Positions 7,341 to 14,353 of a DNA stretch of 15,897 bases are shown one piece after another. The stretch's first letter is position 1; each line of letters starts with the position of its first letter. A program made the position numbers and the translations under genes. The stretch covers positions 1 through 15,897 of the forward strand of contig JBHAEC010000119.1 in the NCBI GenBank assembly GCA_041855385.1. Reading direction: 5' to 3'. The stretch comes from JBHAEC01 sp041855385. Its GTDB lineage: Bacteria > Bacillota > Negativicutes > Veillonellales > Veillonellaceae. Below the pieces are notes generated by a model. The model did no database searches, had not been told where the DNA came from, and worked only from the letters and a program-made list of their open reading frames with translations.

Positions 7341-8513
7341 TTATAACACAGATTCTCTGTCACAAAGATGAGCCTGTAATATGATAATGAGCTCTACCTG
7401 TTCCTTCTCTTTACGAGAACTCCTAAAAAATGGTCCCAGTAAAGGCAGATCACCCAAAAGAGGTACTTTTTGCTTTGTCATTCCGTATCGCTGATCCATC
7501 AAGCCCCCTATGACAAGAATTTCTCCCGCTTTTAACCTCACCCTTGTTTTTGCCTCTCTCGTGGTAATCCGATACGCTTTTAACTCCGACACCAACGTAG
7601 GAGTGCTCACTTCCGCCGATACGACCGCATCAATATATCCATCCCTCTCAATATGAGGCGTATAGGCCAGACGTATTCCCGACTCCGTATAAGTAACGGT
7701 GGATGTCGTTTCCCCATTACTTTTATTTTCCGTTACAATGGGAACCCTATCCCCAATTAAAATATGCGCCTCCTCCCCATTAACGGCCATCATATTGGGT
7801 TTCGCTATAATTACCGCTTTTCCCGATGCCTCTAAAGCATGAAGTTTGGCCTGATAGAAAAACCTATGGGGTTCTTGATTGTAGGCACGACCAAATTGAA
7901 TAGAAGCATAACCATGCGTATCATCCTTTCCGTGCCCTGTAAGAGAAAGCCAATCCCAAGTTATCCCCAGCTCCCTGACAGCCGATTGTTGTGCGGCAAT
8001 CACTTGTGCCGACACCATCACTTGGCGGGGAGCAATATCCAATGTTTGAAGTATTTTTTTTGCTTCCAAAATCTCCTTTTTTGTGCCATATACAAGAACC
8101 TGTTCCGTATCTTTCCTTACTTTTATTCTCTGAGAAGGAATGATTGCTTCCAGCATGGATGCTAAAATCTCTCCTTTTACATGGGTAGGTGCAAAAATAT
8201 GGCTGTCATATCCTTCTTTACCTTTGTCATCAGCTGTAAAAAATAATGTGTTTCCCTCTTTTACAAAGGAAAAATGAGCAGTTTCTCCCAACTTTCGAAT
8301 GGCTTCCAAAGGCTCTATATCTTGTAACTTTATCGTTACTTTCCCCTTTAAAGCATCACCGCCTATCATCTCGAGATTTTCGCTTTCCACAATCCCTTTA
8401 ACTACACTTCCCACTTCCGCCTGATGAACCGAAATATCCATTGTTTTGGCGGTACAGGAAGTATAGATCATCATCCATATGATCGCAATATTTATCCAAA
8501 ACCGTTTTTTCAC
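7341..8513 (-). CDS. Secretin, short PilQ/GspD-like outer-membrane channel
   Basis: An outer-membrane secretin of only 390 residues. A hydrophobic signal segment (about 5-20) precedes an N0/STN-like domain (about 25-93, with KGKVTIKLQDIEPLEAIRKLG), then an N1/KH-like domain (about 105-165, with GTKKEILEAKKILQTLDI), then the beta-rich secretin domain with AKPNMMAVNGEEAHILIGDRVPI and the diagnostic VPLLGDLPLLGPFF and QVELIIILQAHL motifs near the C-terminus. A single N1-like repeat makes it shorter than typical GspD or PilQ. Cys20 could mark a lipoprotein (YTSC, a poor lipobox) or a signal peptidase I site (CTA/K). The start is GTG, chosen for the strong AAGGAGG six bases upstream. It lies 33 bases after the PilP/GspC-like gene, its likely partner. 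No pilus ATPase, platform protein or prepilin gene is in the window, so the choice between type IV pilus, competence and type II secretion stays open. Confidence 0.85.
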   Translation of the reverse strand: MKKRFWINIAIIWMMIYTSCTAKTMDISVHQAEVGSVVKGIVESENLEMIGGDALKGKVTIKLQDIEPLEAIRKLGETAHFSFVKEGNTLFFTADDKGKEGYDSHIFAPTHVKGEILASMLEAIIPSQRIKVRKDTEQVLVYGTKKEILEAKKILQTLDIAPRQVMVSAQVIAAQQSAVRELGITWDWLSLTGHGKDDTHGYASIQFGRAYNQEPHRFFYQAKLHALEASGKAVIIAKPNMMAVNGEEAHILIGDRVPIVTENKSNGETTSTVTYTESGIRLAYTPHIERDGYIDAVVSAEVSTPTLVSELKAYRITTREAKTRVRLKAGEILVIGGLMDQRYGMTKQKVPLLGDLPLLGPFFRSSRKEKEQVELIIILQAHLCDRESVL

Positions 8514-8546
8514 ATCCTACCTCCTTCTCTTGCCCTCTTCCTCCTC

Positions 8547-9173
8547 CTACAAAGAAAGATGTTCTATGCCTTTAGGCCCTGAAAGTGTTATATGGCTCCC
8601 TTTTATTTCCGTAACCTCATATTCGCCAACTCTTTGTCCTACCCGGCAAAGATATTCTTCCGATGCGACGGACAAAATAGCTATGGTTTCCTCTCCCCGT
8701 AAAATACCGCGCAAAACAGGTGTTTTTATTGTAGAATAAGACGAGCTCTTCCCTTCTGTTATCGATTTTTCTCCCCTTTTATGTTTTACATGAACAGTTT
8801 TGTCCTTTTTTTCTTTTTTCTTTTCTTCATCCTTTTCCCTTTTATCCTCCCTATGTTTAATCCGCTTTTCATCAAATGGATTCTGTATTTCCTTCGGCAT
8901 ATAGGCTTTTCTGAAATGAGCGATTTCCTTTATCCTTTTCTCCTTACCGGAGTATTCTTCTCTTACGATGGTTTCTTCGCCCCTCTTATATCCCTTTTTT
9001 CCTCTGCCTTGAGTGGTGGAAACGTCCTCTACTGCAAAACATGATTTCCTTTCTTCTTCGTCAGTTGTGTAGTAATTATATCCATAAAAAAGAAGGAGAC
9101 AAAACAAAAAGACTGCACTTACTGCAAACACCTCCTTTCGCAAGGATATGTGTTGCAATGTAAGTCTTTTCAT
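8547..9173 (-). CDS. PilP/GspC-like inner-membrane secretin partner
   Basis: A 208-residue bitopic protein. A short basic cytoplasmic start is followed by one membrane helix (about 15-33, rich in F, L and V), then a long highly charged linker (about 35-145) full of lysine and glutamate, then a compact C-terminal domain (about 150-208). That domain, PVLRGILRGEETIAILSV ... GQRVGEYEVTEIKGSHITLSGP, follows the pattern of the PilP/GspC homology-region domain: a G-I-L-x-G opening, an A-I-L strand, V-G-x-x-V-G, then V-x-x-I and a final beta-strand. Such domains bind the N0 domain of secretins and bridge the two membranes. The adjacent downstream secretin strongly supports this role. The start is preceded by GAGGAGGAG. 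The low-complexity linker is probably disordered and spans the periplasm. The family call rests on pattern and context, not on a search. Confidence 0.65.
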   Translation of the reverse strand: MKRLTLQHISLRKEVFAVSAVFLFCLLLFYGYNYYTTDEEERKSCFAVEDVSTTQGRGKKGYKRGEETIVREEYSGKEKRIKEIAHFRKAYMPKEIQNPFDEKRIKHREDKREKDEEKKKEKKDKTVHVKHKRGEKSITEGKSSSYSTIKTPVLRGILRGEETIAILSVASEEYLCRVGQRVGEYEVTEIKGSHITLSGPKGIEHLSL

Positions 9174-9239
9174 CTGCTCCTCCTCATAAAAACTATTCTT
9201 TTGTCCTCGCTTATGATCCTTATATCTTACATGAAAAGC

Positions 9240-10226
9240 CTATTTCTCATAACCTTGGGGATATTTCAGGTGCCAACGCCATGCATCGGAAATCACGCGC
9301 TTCACTTCGCTTCTCGATGGATTCCAATGTAACTCTTCTCTAATTCGCGCCGAGCTCGCCACGAGCTTCGCCGGGTCGCCGCTTCTTCGTGCCCCTTCCT
9401 TAACGGTAAAGTTTACTTCTGTTACACTCTTAGCGGCATTGATAATCTCTTTTACACTAAATCCATTCTCCGAACCGAGATTATACACTCTAGATGCTCC
9501 TCCATTCCACAAATACTCCATAGCAAGTACATGAGCTTCCGCCAAATCCGTAACGTGGATATAATCGCGCACACAGGTTCCGTCGGGAGTAGGATAATCC
9601 GTGCCAAACATCGTTACCGACTCTCTCTGACCAAGTGCCGTCTGTAATACTACCGGGATCAAATGGGTCTCCGGCTCATGGTCCTCGCCTATATCGCCTG
9701 ACTCATCGGCTCCCGCCGCATTGAAATAACGAAGTGCCACATAGGTGATACCATATATTTGGCTATAGTCTTCTAACATTTGTTCAATCATTAATTTTGT
9801 CCGGCCATATACATTGGTAGGCTTAAGCTGAGCCTCTTCCTTTATAGGAATATCCTCAGGTTCTCCGTAAACGGCCGCTGTCGAAGAAAACACGAAATGT
9901 TTAACGCCCGCCTGACGAGCATACTCAAATAAGCGATAAGAGCCCACCACGTTATTTTCATAATAAATGGCCGGATTTTCCATGGACTCACCTACCTGAG
10001 AATGCGCCGCAAAATGCATAATGCTCTCGATTTTTTCACGCCTGATTATATCTACTACTTCGGCATCCATAATATCATTTTCATAAAAAGGAATTCCCTT
10101 CGGGACAGCGCCTCTGTGCCCTCTGGATAAATTATCCAGCACACACACTTCATGCCCTGCCGCCAGTAAAGCCCTTACCGTATGACTTCCTATATAACCT
10201 GCTCCGCCTGTAACCAATACCTTCAT
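9240..10226 (-). CDS. galE: UDP-glucose 4-epimerase
   Basis: An extended short-chain dehydrogenase/reductase that interconverts UDP-glucose and UDP-galactose using tightly bound NAD. The 328-residue length is typical. The Rossmann motif GGAGYIGSH is at 7-15, the FAAHSQVGESM segment at about 72-82, the catalytic Thr at about 116 in SSTAAVYG, and YGRTK with Tyr140 and Lys144. The substrate-domain motifs LRYFNAAGA, DYPTPDGTCVRDYIHVTDLAEAH and YNLGSENGFSVKE match GalE closely. It lies 11 bases downstream of pgi, with GGTGG before the ATG, so the two are very likely cotranscribed. UDP-galactose would feed cell-surface polysaccharide or lipopolysaccharide in a diderm cell; that use is inferred. Confidence 0.93.
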   Translation of the reverse strand: MKVLVTGGAGYIGSHTVRALLAAGHEVCVLDNLSRGHRGAVPKGIPFYENDIMDAEVVDIIRREKIESIMHFAAHSQVGESMENPAIYYENNVVGSYRLFEYARQAGVKHFVFSSTAAVYGEPEDIPIKEEAQLKPTNVYGRTKLMIEQMLEDYSQIYGITYVALRYFNAAGADESGDIGEDHEPETHLIPVVLQTALGQRESVTMFGTDYPTPDGTCVRDYIHVTDLAEAHVLAMEYLWNGGASRVYNLGSENGFSVKEIINAAKSVTEVNFTVKEGARRSGDPAKLVASSARIREELHWNPSRSEVKRVISDAWRWHLKYPQGYEK

Positions 10227-10237
10227 TATTTCCCACC

Positions 10238-11671
10238 TTATTTCAACTGTCCCAGCTTGGGCCCCAATAGTTTCTTATATACCTCTACTCCGGGCTGATT
10301 AAATGCATCGACTTCCGCCAATTGACCTTCATAAAAAATAGACCAACACAAAAGGAAAAGAAGTTCCCCTATATGAAAAGGCGATACTTTAGGCAATGTA
10401 AATGTTGCATTCAATCTTCCATCTCCCGTCAGAGCCGCTGCATTGGACTCCAAAGCAGCTCGCAATATCTTACTCATGCCGATTTGACTGAAGGCCTCCA
10501 ACACAGGGTACCGATCATATGTAGGCGGCACCACAAGATCATCCCATTCCGCCACCTGTAAAAACTGCACTACTTTATCTTTTCTTCCTTCTTGATGCTC
10601 CTGTGTCTGTGCATGCATGTCCGTCGTGCCGACCGCCACTACCGGAGTACGCCCGTAATAGCGCACTGAATTCTCTTTTATGGCGGTTTTTCCCAATGAC
10701 TCCGACAATAGTTGTACATACCATTCCGCCGTTGATTTTAAATAATCGCCATAAGGCATGAATACTTCAATGTGGCGACCATACTTTTCCGCGGCAATAT
10801 ACTTTAATGTTGCATTTAACAATGCCGGATTATTCCATAAATCCTCCGTTGCACAAGCCTGATCCATGGCTTTTGCTCCCTCTAGAAAGGAGTCTATGTC
10901 AAAACCGACTACGGCAGCTAATACCAACCCAACTTCCGTAAACACGGAAAAGCGCCCTCCCACCCCATCGGGAACAGAGAAAATGGGCCAATTTTCTTCT
11001 TTAGCCAACCTATGAAGCAATGTTTCTTTTTCGCCCTCATGAGGATCGGTCACTGCCACCACTTCATAGGCAATCTCCGCCTCCTCCATGGCCTTCTGTA
11101 CCACCATGAAGTTTGACATAGGTTCTATAGTGGAACCCGATTTTGATATGACAAAAAATAAAGCCTTGAAATCGCTTCCTTTTCGATTTGCTTCTTTTTT
11201 TATAAAGTCAATAACATCCTTCGTCCTTCTGGGATCTACATTATTGCCACTAAATAGCACCTTTGGATAATTATTGCGCTCTTCCTCCGTTAAAGTGTTC
11301 CAAAACTCTCCGCAGTGAAGATCGAAGATAACCTTATTCCCCAAATAAGACCCGCCTATACCGAAACTTACCACCACATCAATACTTTCCTGTGCATGTG
11401 CTTGTAATGCTTTTAAGTTCCTCATAACCTGGGGAGAATTAATATGCCCTTCTTCGATATAAGGCAGCTGAGGAAAGAGCACCAATTCCGGCTCTCCATC
11501 CTTTGAAAGATGGCCTTTTACAATGCCTGTTTTTCTCACTTCTTGTGCCGCTTTTTGTGCCGCTTTTACTTTATCTGCAATCTCCTTAATATCCTTCTCT
11601 TCTACACCACCTTCACAATATAAGTTGGTATAATCAAATATAAACCCTGATTTTAATTGTAATGTACGCAT
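10238..11671 (-). CDS. pgi: Glucose-6-phosphate isomerase
   Basis: A cytoplasmic enzyme interconverting glucose 6-phosphate and fructose 6-phosphate. At 477 residues it is slightly longer than the Bacillus-type enzymes. Substrate-binding motifs are VVSFGIGGSYLGNKV and FVISKSGSTIEPMSNF (phosphate-binding SKSGST). The first family signature appears as DGVGGRFSVFTEVG and the second as AFNQPGVEVYKKLLG near the C-terminus, with its conserved lysine. The start is preceded by AAGGGGAAG. It sits 35 bases after rnhA and 11 before galE. Together with galE it links central carbon flux (fructose 6-phosphate) to UDP-sugar synthesis. Confidence 0.95.
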   Translation of the reverse strand: MRTLQLKSGFIFDYTNLYCEGGVEEKDIKEIADKVKAAQKAAQEVRKTGIVKGHLSKDGEPELVLFPQLPYIEEGHINSPQVMRNLKALQAHAQESIDVVVSFGIGGSYLGNKVIFDLHCGEFWNTLTEEERNNYPKVLFSGNNVDPRRTKDVIDFIKKEANRKGSDFKALFFVISKSGSTIEPMSNFMVVQKAMEEAEIAYEVVAVTDPHEGEKETLLHRLAKEENWPIFSVPDGVGGRFSVFTEVGLVLAAVVGFDIDSFLEGAKAMDQACATEDLWNNPALLNATLKYIAAEKYGRHIEVFMPYGDYLKSTAEWYVQLLSESLGKTAIKENSVRYYGRTPVVAVGTTDMHAQTQEHQEGRKDKVVQFLQVAEWDDLVVPPTYDRYPVLEAFSQIGMSKILRAALESNAAALTGDGRLNATFTLPKVSPFHIGELLFLLCWSIFYEGQLAEVDAFNQPGVEVYKKLLGPKLGQLK

Positions 11672-11706
11672 ACGCTTCCCCTTTTGCCTATAGTATTTTT
11701 CATTTC

Positions 11707-12462
11707 TTATCTTCTTTCCGATTCCCTCTCTTGCTTACTCTCAAGGATATATTTCTTTTCCTCAATCCCTTTTTTTGCCAAAGAGTCTACCAGTTCATTG
11801 TATTTGTCCCCTTGATGAGCCGCTACCTTATGAAATTCAAGTCTGATTTTCTTTTCGGCATCCTTAACAAAACTTACATAGGATTGTGTTAGCGGATTAT
11901 TGGCTTTCCATCGTCCCGTAGCCCACATTTCTATGCCTGCATAATCATAAAAAATCGCACAGGATGTAGCATTCTTTTCAAGGGCAAAGGATATAACATG
12001 CCGTGCCGCCAACAATTCTCCTGCAACATTCCAAAAACTTATATATTCATCCTCATTCGTTCCTTTAGAAAAAAGAATTTCTTCTCCTTTATAAAAGATA
12101 ATGCCGCCATAACCGATAATGCCTTGGTCACTGTCAAAACTACCATCAATATAGGCCACTACATCACAAAGATTCTCCTTTGCCAATTTCCCTTGTCGAT
12201 CAACCAATCCCCTCTTCGTTTTTTTCACGTTTTCCGCCTCTTCTTCCAAGGGCATTTTCCAAGACTTTGCCGCTATTTTTTTCTTAAATCCGGACTCATC
12301 AAAAGGCGTATCTCCCAGCACAAAACAACGGGCTTCCTCTTCTGTGGAAAAAGCCTTATAAACTGCTCCTGCATGTCCTTTGACCTGCTTCTCACACTCT
12401 GCCCATGTGAGATATACTCCCGGCTTTCGTCCTTCTCTTACGGCATAATACTTTTTCTTCAT
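11707..12462 (-). CDS. rnhA: Ribonuclease H type 1 with N-terminal hybrid-binding domain
   Basis: Cleaves the RNA strand of RNA/DNA hybrids. The N-terminal MKKKYYAVREGRKPGVYLTW, through about residue 50, is the hybrid-binding (viroplasmin-like) domain also found on eukaryotic RNase H1. A charged linker (about 60-98) precedes the catalytic domain from residue 100. The active-site acidic residues are all present: Asp106 in AYIDGSF, Glu149 in NVAGELLAA, Asp173 in FYDYAGIEMW and Asp226 in NELVDSLAKK, with His216 in AAHQGD as the usual flexible-loop histidine. A charged tail of about 18 residues follows the fold. The ribosome binding site is weak (AAAGG about 13 bases upstream), so expression may depend partly on coupling with the upstream epimerase gene, which ends 33 bases before. 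Confidence 0.92.
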   Translation of the reverse strand: MKKKYYAVREGRKPGVYLTWAECEKQVKGHAGAVYKAFSTEEEARCFVLGDTPFDESGFKKKIAAKSWKMPLEEEAENVKKTKRGLVDRQGKLAKENLCDVVAYIDGSFDSDQGIIGYGGIIFYKGEEILFSKGTNEDEYISFWNVAGELLAARHVISFALEKNATSCAIFYDYAGIEMWATGRWKANNPLTQSYVSFVKDAEKKIRLEFHKVAAHQGDKYNELVDSLAKKGIEEKKYILESKQERESERR

Positions 12463-12495
12463 TCTGCTTTAGCCTTTACCGTTAATAATAGTTTC

Positions 12496-13416
12496 TTACT
12501 TTAAACACTTGAAATAAGAATATGTTTTTTTCAACCCCTCTGCTAAAGGAGTCTTTGCTTCCCATAGCAGCATTTTCTTAGCCTTTTCATTGCACAAACG
12601 AGAGTGCAGTATATCTCCTTTGCGGGCATTTTCATAAACAGAGACAACCTCATTGCCTGATGCGTGTCTGCACTGGGCGATTAAATCCCGTAAAGATATT
12701 TCCGTATTGCTGCTTATATTGAACACTCCGGTTACGCTCTCTTTTGTAATACCAAAAATATTTGCCTCTACCACATCATCAACATAAATAAAATCCCGTG
12801 TCTGTGTACCGTCTCCGAAAACAGTGACCGGCAATCCCCGAGAAACCCGATCACAAAAAACGCTGATAACGCCACCTTCTCCGCCCATACCTTGTCGTGG
12901 CCCGTAAACATTTGAGTATCGTAAAGAGAGATAGGATAGTCCGTAATACATTTCAAATAAACGCAAATATGACTCTCCCGTCAGTTTGCTAAGTCCGTAA
13001 AAGGATTGAGGAACTCCGCCCTCCTCTTCGTTAAGAGGAAGATCCTCTTTGTCTCCGTATACGGCTGCTGAAGATGCGGCTACTATTTTCTTTACGCCTT
13101 CACTGACGCAAGCCTTAAGTACATTTATGAGTCCCAATAAATTAATATCGCAGTCCAAGTCCGGATACTTCATGGAAACAGGCACCATCGTTTGTGCCGC
13201 CTGGTGAAACACATATTCAATCTGGTACTCCTTAAAAACCTCTCCTATCTTGGTATCACGAATATCCATCTCTACAAAAACGGCCTTTGGATTCACAAAA
13301 TCACGGCGACCTGTACTCAGATTATCAATAACTACTACGCGATGTCCTAATGCTATGAGTCGGTCTGTTAAATGCGAACCAATAAAACCGGCCCCACCGG
13401 TTACGCATATATTCAT
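12496..13416 (-). CDS. NAD-dependent nucleotide-sugar epimerase (GalE/WbpP-like)
   Basis: A second extended short-chain dehydrogenase/reductase, 306 residues, clearly paralogous to the galE product. It has GGAGFIGSH (7-15), the FHQAAQTMVPVSM segment (about 70-82) that places the nicotinamide ring, Ser116 in SSAAVYG, and the YGLSK pair Tyr140/Lys144. The motifs LRYSNVYGPRQ, VTVFGDGTQTRDFIYVDDVVEA and FNISSNTEISLRDL are typical of the broad group of UDP-glucose and UDP-N-acetylglucosamine 4-epimerases from surface-polysaccharide pathways. It lacks the GalE-specific DYPTPDG segment, so the true substrate may be an N-acetylated UDP-sugar; this cannot be settled by eye. It is the first gene of the seven-gene run down to the ABC-F gene, beneath an extended -10 promoter at 13461. 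Confidence 0.85.
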   Translation of the reverse strand: MNICVTGGAGFIGSHLTDRLIALGHRVVVIDNLSTGRRDFVNPKAVFVEMDIRDTKIGEVFKEYQIEYVFHQAAQTMVPVSMKYPDLDCDINLLGLINVLKACVSEGVKKIVAASSAAVYGDKEDLPLNEEEGGVPQSFYGLSKLTGESYLRLFEMYYGLSYLSLRYSNVYGPRQGMGGEGGVISVFCDRVSRGLPVTVFGDGTQTRDFIYVDDVVEANIFGITKESVTGVFNISSNTEISLRDLIAQCRHASGNEVVSVYENARKGDILHSRLCNEKAKKMLLWEAKTPLAEGLKKTYSYFKCLK

Positions 13417-13460
13417 CTCATCGTCTCCTATTTAAGTCCTTATTTTTTTCTCTGTTTTTT

Positions 13461-13469
13461 ATTATAGCA
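13461..13469 (-). promoter_or_regulatory. Probable extended -10 promoter for the epimerase-rnhA-pgi-galE run
   Basis: The minus strand reads TGCTATAAT: a perfect -10 (13461-13466) with the TG extension. Only a weak -35 (TTAGTT, 18 bases away) is present, as is tolerated with extended -10 elements. Transcription would start about 35 bases before the ATG at 13416, which has AGGAG upstream. The promoter lies just downstream of the bioY terminator, consistent with a new transcription unit. Confidence 0.5.
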
Positions 13470-13486
13470 TACTCTCTTTAATCTAA

Positions 13487-13534
13487 CTAAAAAACTGCCC
13501 CTTCGCAGTTTTATCTATTCTAAGGAGGCAGTTT
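13487..13534 (-). terminator. Intrinsic terminator of bioY
   Basis: On the minus strand AAACTGCC (13527-13534) pairs with GGCAGTTT (13492-13499), extended by a few imperfect pairs, and is followed by a run of six T. A shorter 6-bp hairpin inside it, AACTGC/GCAGTT around loop GAAGGG (13493-13510), uses the same 3' arm and would also terminate just before the T-run. It ends bioY transcription and insulates the downstream epimerase promoter. Confidence 0.75.
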
Positions 13535-13559
13535 AATTAATTCTCTCTACTATATATGA

Positions 13560-14072
13560 TTATATTTTTATCTTGGATGCCAACCACGCGGCAACTACCG
13601 CTTTAATAATATCTCCCGGGATAAATGGCAACACCCCTACAGCCAGTGCTTTTTCAAAAGGCATTTTTGTTACTATCATAAGGCCGGCTACTCCGGTTGC
13701 ATAGGTTACAGGGATACTGATAAGAATCGCTACCGCTGCGTAGCGCAAAAAGTTTTTTGTCTGCCCTTTAAACATGCTGACAAGAGGATAGGCCAAAAGA
13801 AATCCCCAGATATATCCGGCTGTCGGTCCTACTAACTTTGCCAATCCTCCCGTGCCATTTGTAAAGACCGGTAATCCCACAGCTCCCAATGCCGTATATA
13901 CGAGCCCTACAATCAAAGTTTGTTTAGGAGTCAATGTAAGCGCCAGCAATAAATATACCAAAGTCAACGCGGTGACGGGTACGGGAGAAAAGGGTAGAGG
14001 AAAAGAAATATAGGCGGAAACGCATAACAACGCTACAAATAATGCCATTTTTGTTAAGTCACGAGTATTCAT
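13560..14072 (-). CDS. bioY: Biotin ECF transporter substrate-binding protein BioY
   Basis: The membrane S component that binds biotin for an energy-coupling factor transporter. The 170-residue hydrophobic protein has about six membrane segments. Family motifs are FPLPFSPVPVTALTLVYLLLALTLTPKQ near the N-terminus, GPTAGYIWGFLLAYPLV (GPT-GY-GF pattern) in the middle and FIPGDIIKAVVAAWLASKI at the C-terminus, the last being the expected BioY ending. No ATPase or T-component genes are nearby, so it would share the general EcfA/EcfT module encoded elsewhere. It has its own promoter at 14132-14160, a TTGGAGG ribosome binding site and its own terminator, so it is a single-gene unit. Biotin control through BirA is plausible (see the site at 14154-14185). 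Confidence 0.93.
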   Translation of the reverse strand: MNTRDLTKMALFVALLCVSAYISFPLPFSPVPVTALTLVYLLLALTLTPKQTLIVGLVYTALGAVGLPVFTNGTGGLAKLVGPTAGYIWGFLLAYPLVSMFKGQTKNFLRYAAVAILISIPVTYATGVAGLMIVTKMPFEKALAVGVLPFIPGDIIKAVVAAWLASKIKI

Positions 14073-14131
14073 ATTTAAACCTCCAAGTGAGAGTGATCAT
14101 CTTAATTAGCTCAAATTATAACGCCTTATCC

Positions 14132-14160
14132 ATTATACAAAAAGTATATTTTTACGTCAA
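14132..14160 (-). promoter_or_regulatory. bioY promoter
   Basis: On the minus strand TTGACG (14155-14160) and a perfect TATAAT (14132-14137) are separated by exactly 17 bases. Transcription would start near 14125, leaving about 53 bases of leader with TTGGAGG before the bioY ATG. Confidence 0.75.
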
Positions 14161-14185
14161 CACTTTGGGTTTTCTTGGTTTACAT
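14154..14185 (-). promoter_or_regulatory. Possible degenerate BirA operator over the bioY -35
   Basis: On the minus strand ATGTAAACC, then 14 bases, then TGTTGACGT. The known bacterial BirA operator is TTGTAAACC, a 14-16 base spacer, then GGTTTACAA. The left half matches at eight of nine positions; the right half matches at only five. The right half overlaps the -35 element, where a repressor of biotin uptake should act. The weak right half keeps confidence low. Confidence 0.33.
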
Positions 14186-14199
14186 TAATGAAATGAACC

Positions 14200-14222
14200 C
14201 TTGTAAATTATGAATTTACAAG
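14200..14222. promoter_or_regulatory. Perfect 10-bp inverted repeat between bioY and sstT promoters
   Basis: Arms CTTGTAAATT (14200-14209) and AATTTACAAG (14213-14222) flank a 3-base spacer. The repeat lies about 40 bases upstream of the bioY -35 and 46 bases upstream of the sstT -35, where a dimeric regulator could act on either gene. Its outer TTGTAAA/TTTACAA is the same as the BirA half-site core, but the halves are too close for a normal BirA operator. The regulator is unknown. Confidence 0.5.
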
Positions 14223-14267
14223 AAATATTTATCTTAATTTATTCTTCAAAATATTTTTTCATCCCTA

Positions 14268-14296
14268 TTGATTTTTCTCTATGTTTTTTATATAAT
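14268..14296 (+). promoter_or_regulatory. sstT promoter
   Basis: TTGATT (14268-14273) and a perfect TATAAT (14291-14296) with a 17-base spacer. Transcription would start near 14303, giving a leader of about 50 bases that is too short for a T-box or other large riboswitch. Confidence 0.75.
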
Positions 14297-14353
14297 GACA
14301 ATTGTATTTATAGGGAGTACAGTATTCCCAATCTATTATAAGGAGTGTTAATT

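Noticed and set aside
7274..7363. Upstream GTG start for the ABC-F gene giving 30 more residues
   Set aside because: The extra residues do not resemble ABC-F starts, would overlap the secretin gene by 23 bases and have no ribosome binding site; the ATG at 7273 fits the family.
8781..9044. Plus-strand open reading frame rich in Phe and Leu
   Set aside because: It is the antisense shadow of the Lys/Glu-rich linker of the PilP/GspC-like gene; AAA/GAA codons read backwards give TTT/TTC, which explains the false membrane-protein look.
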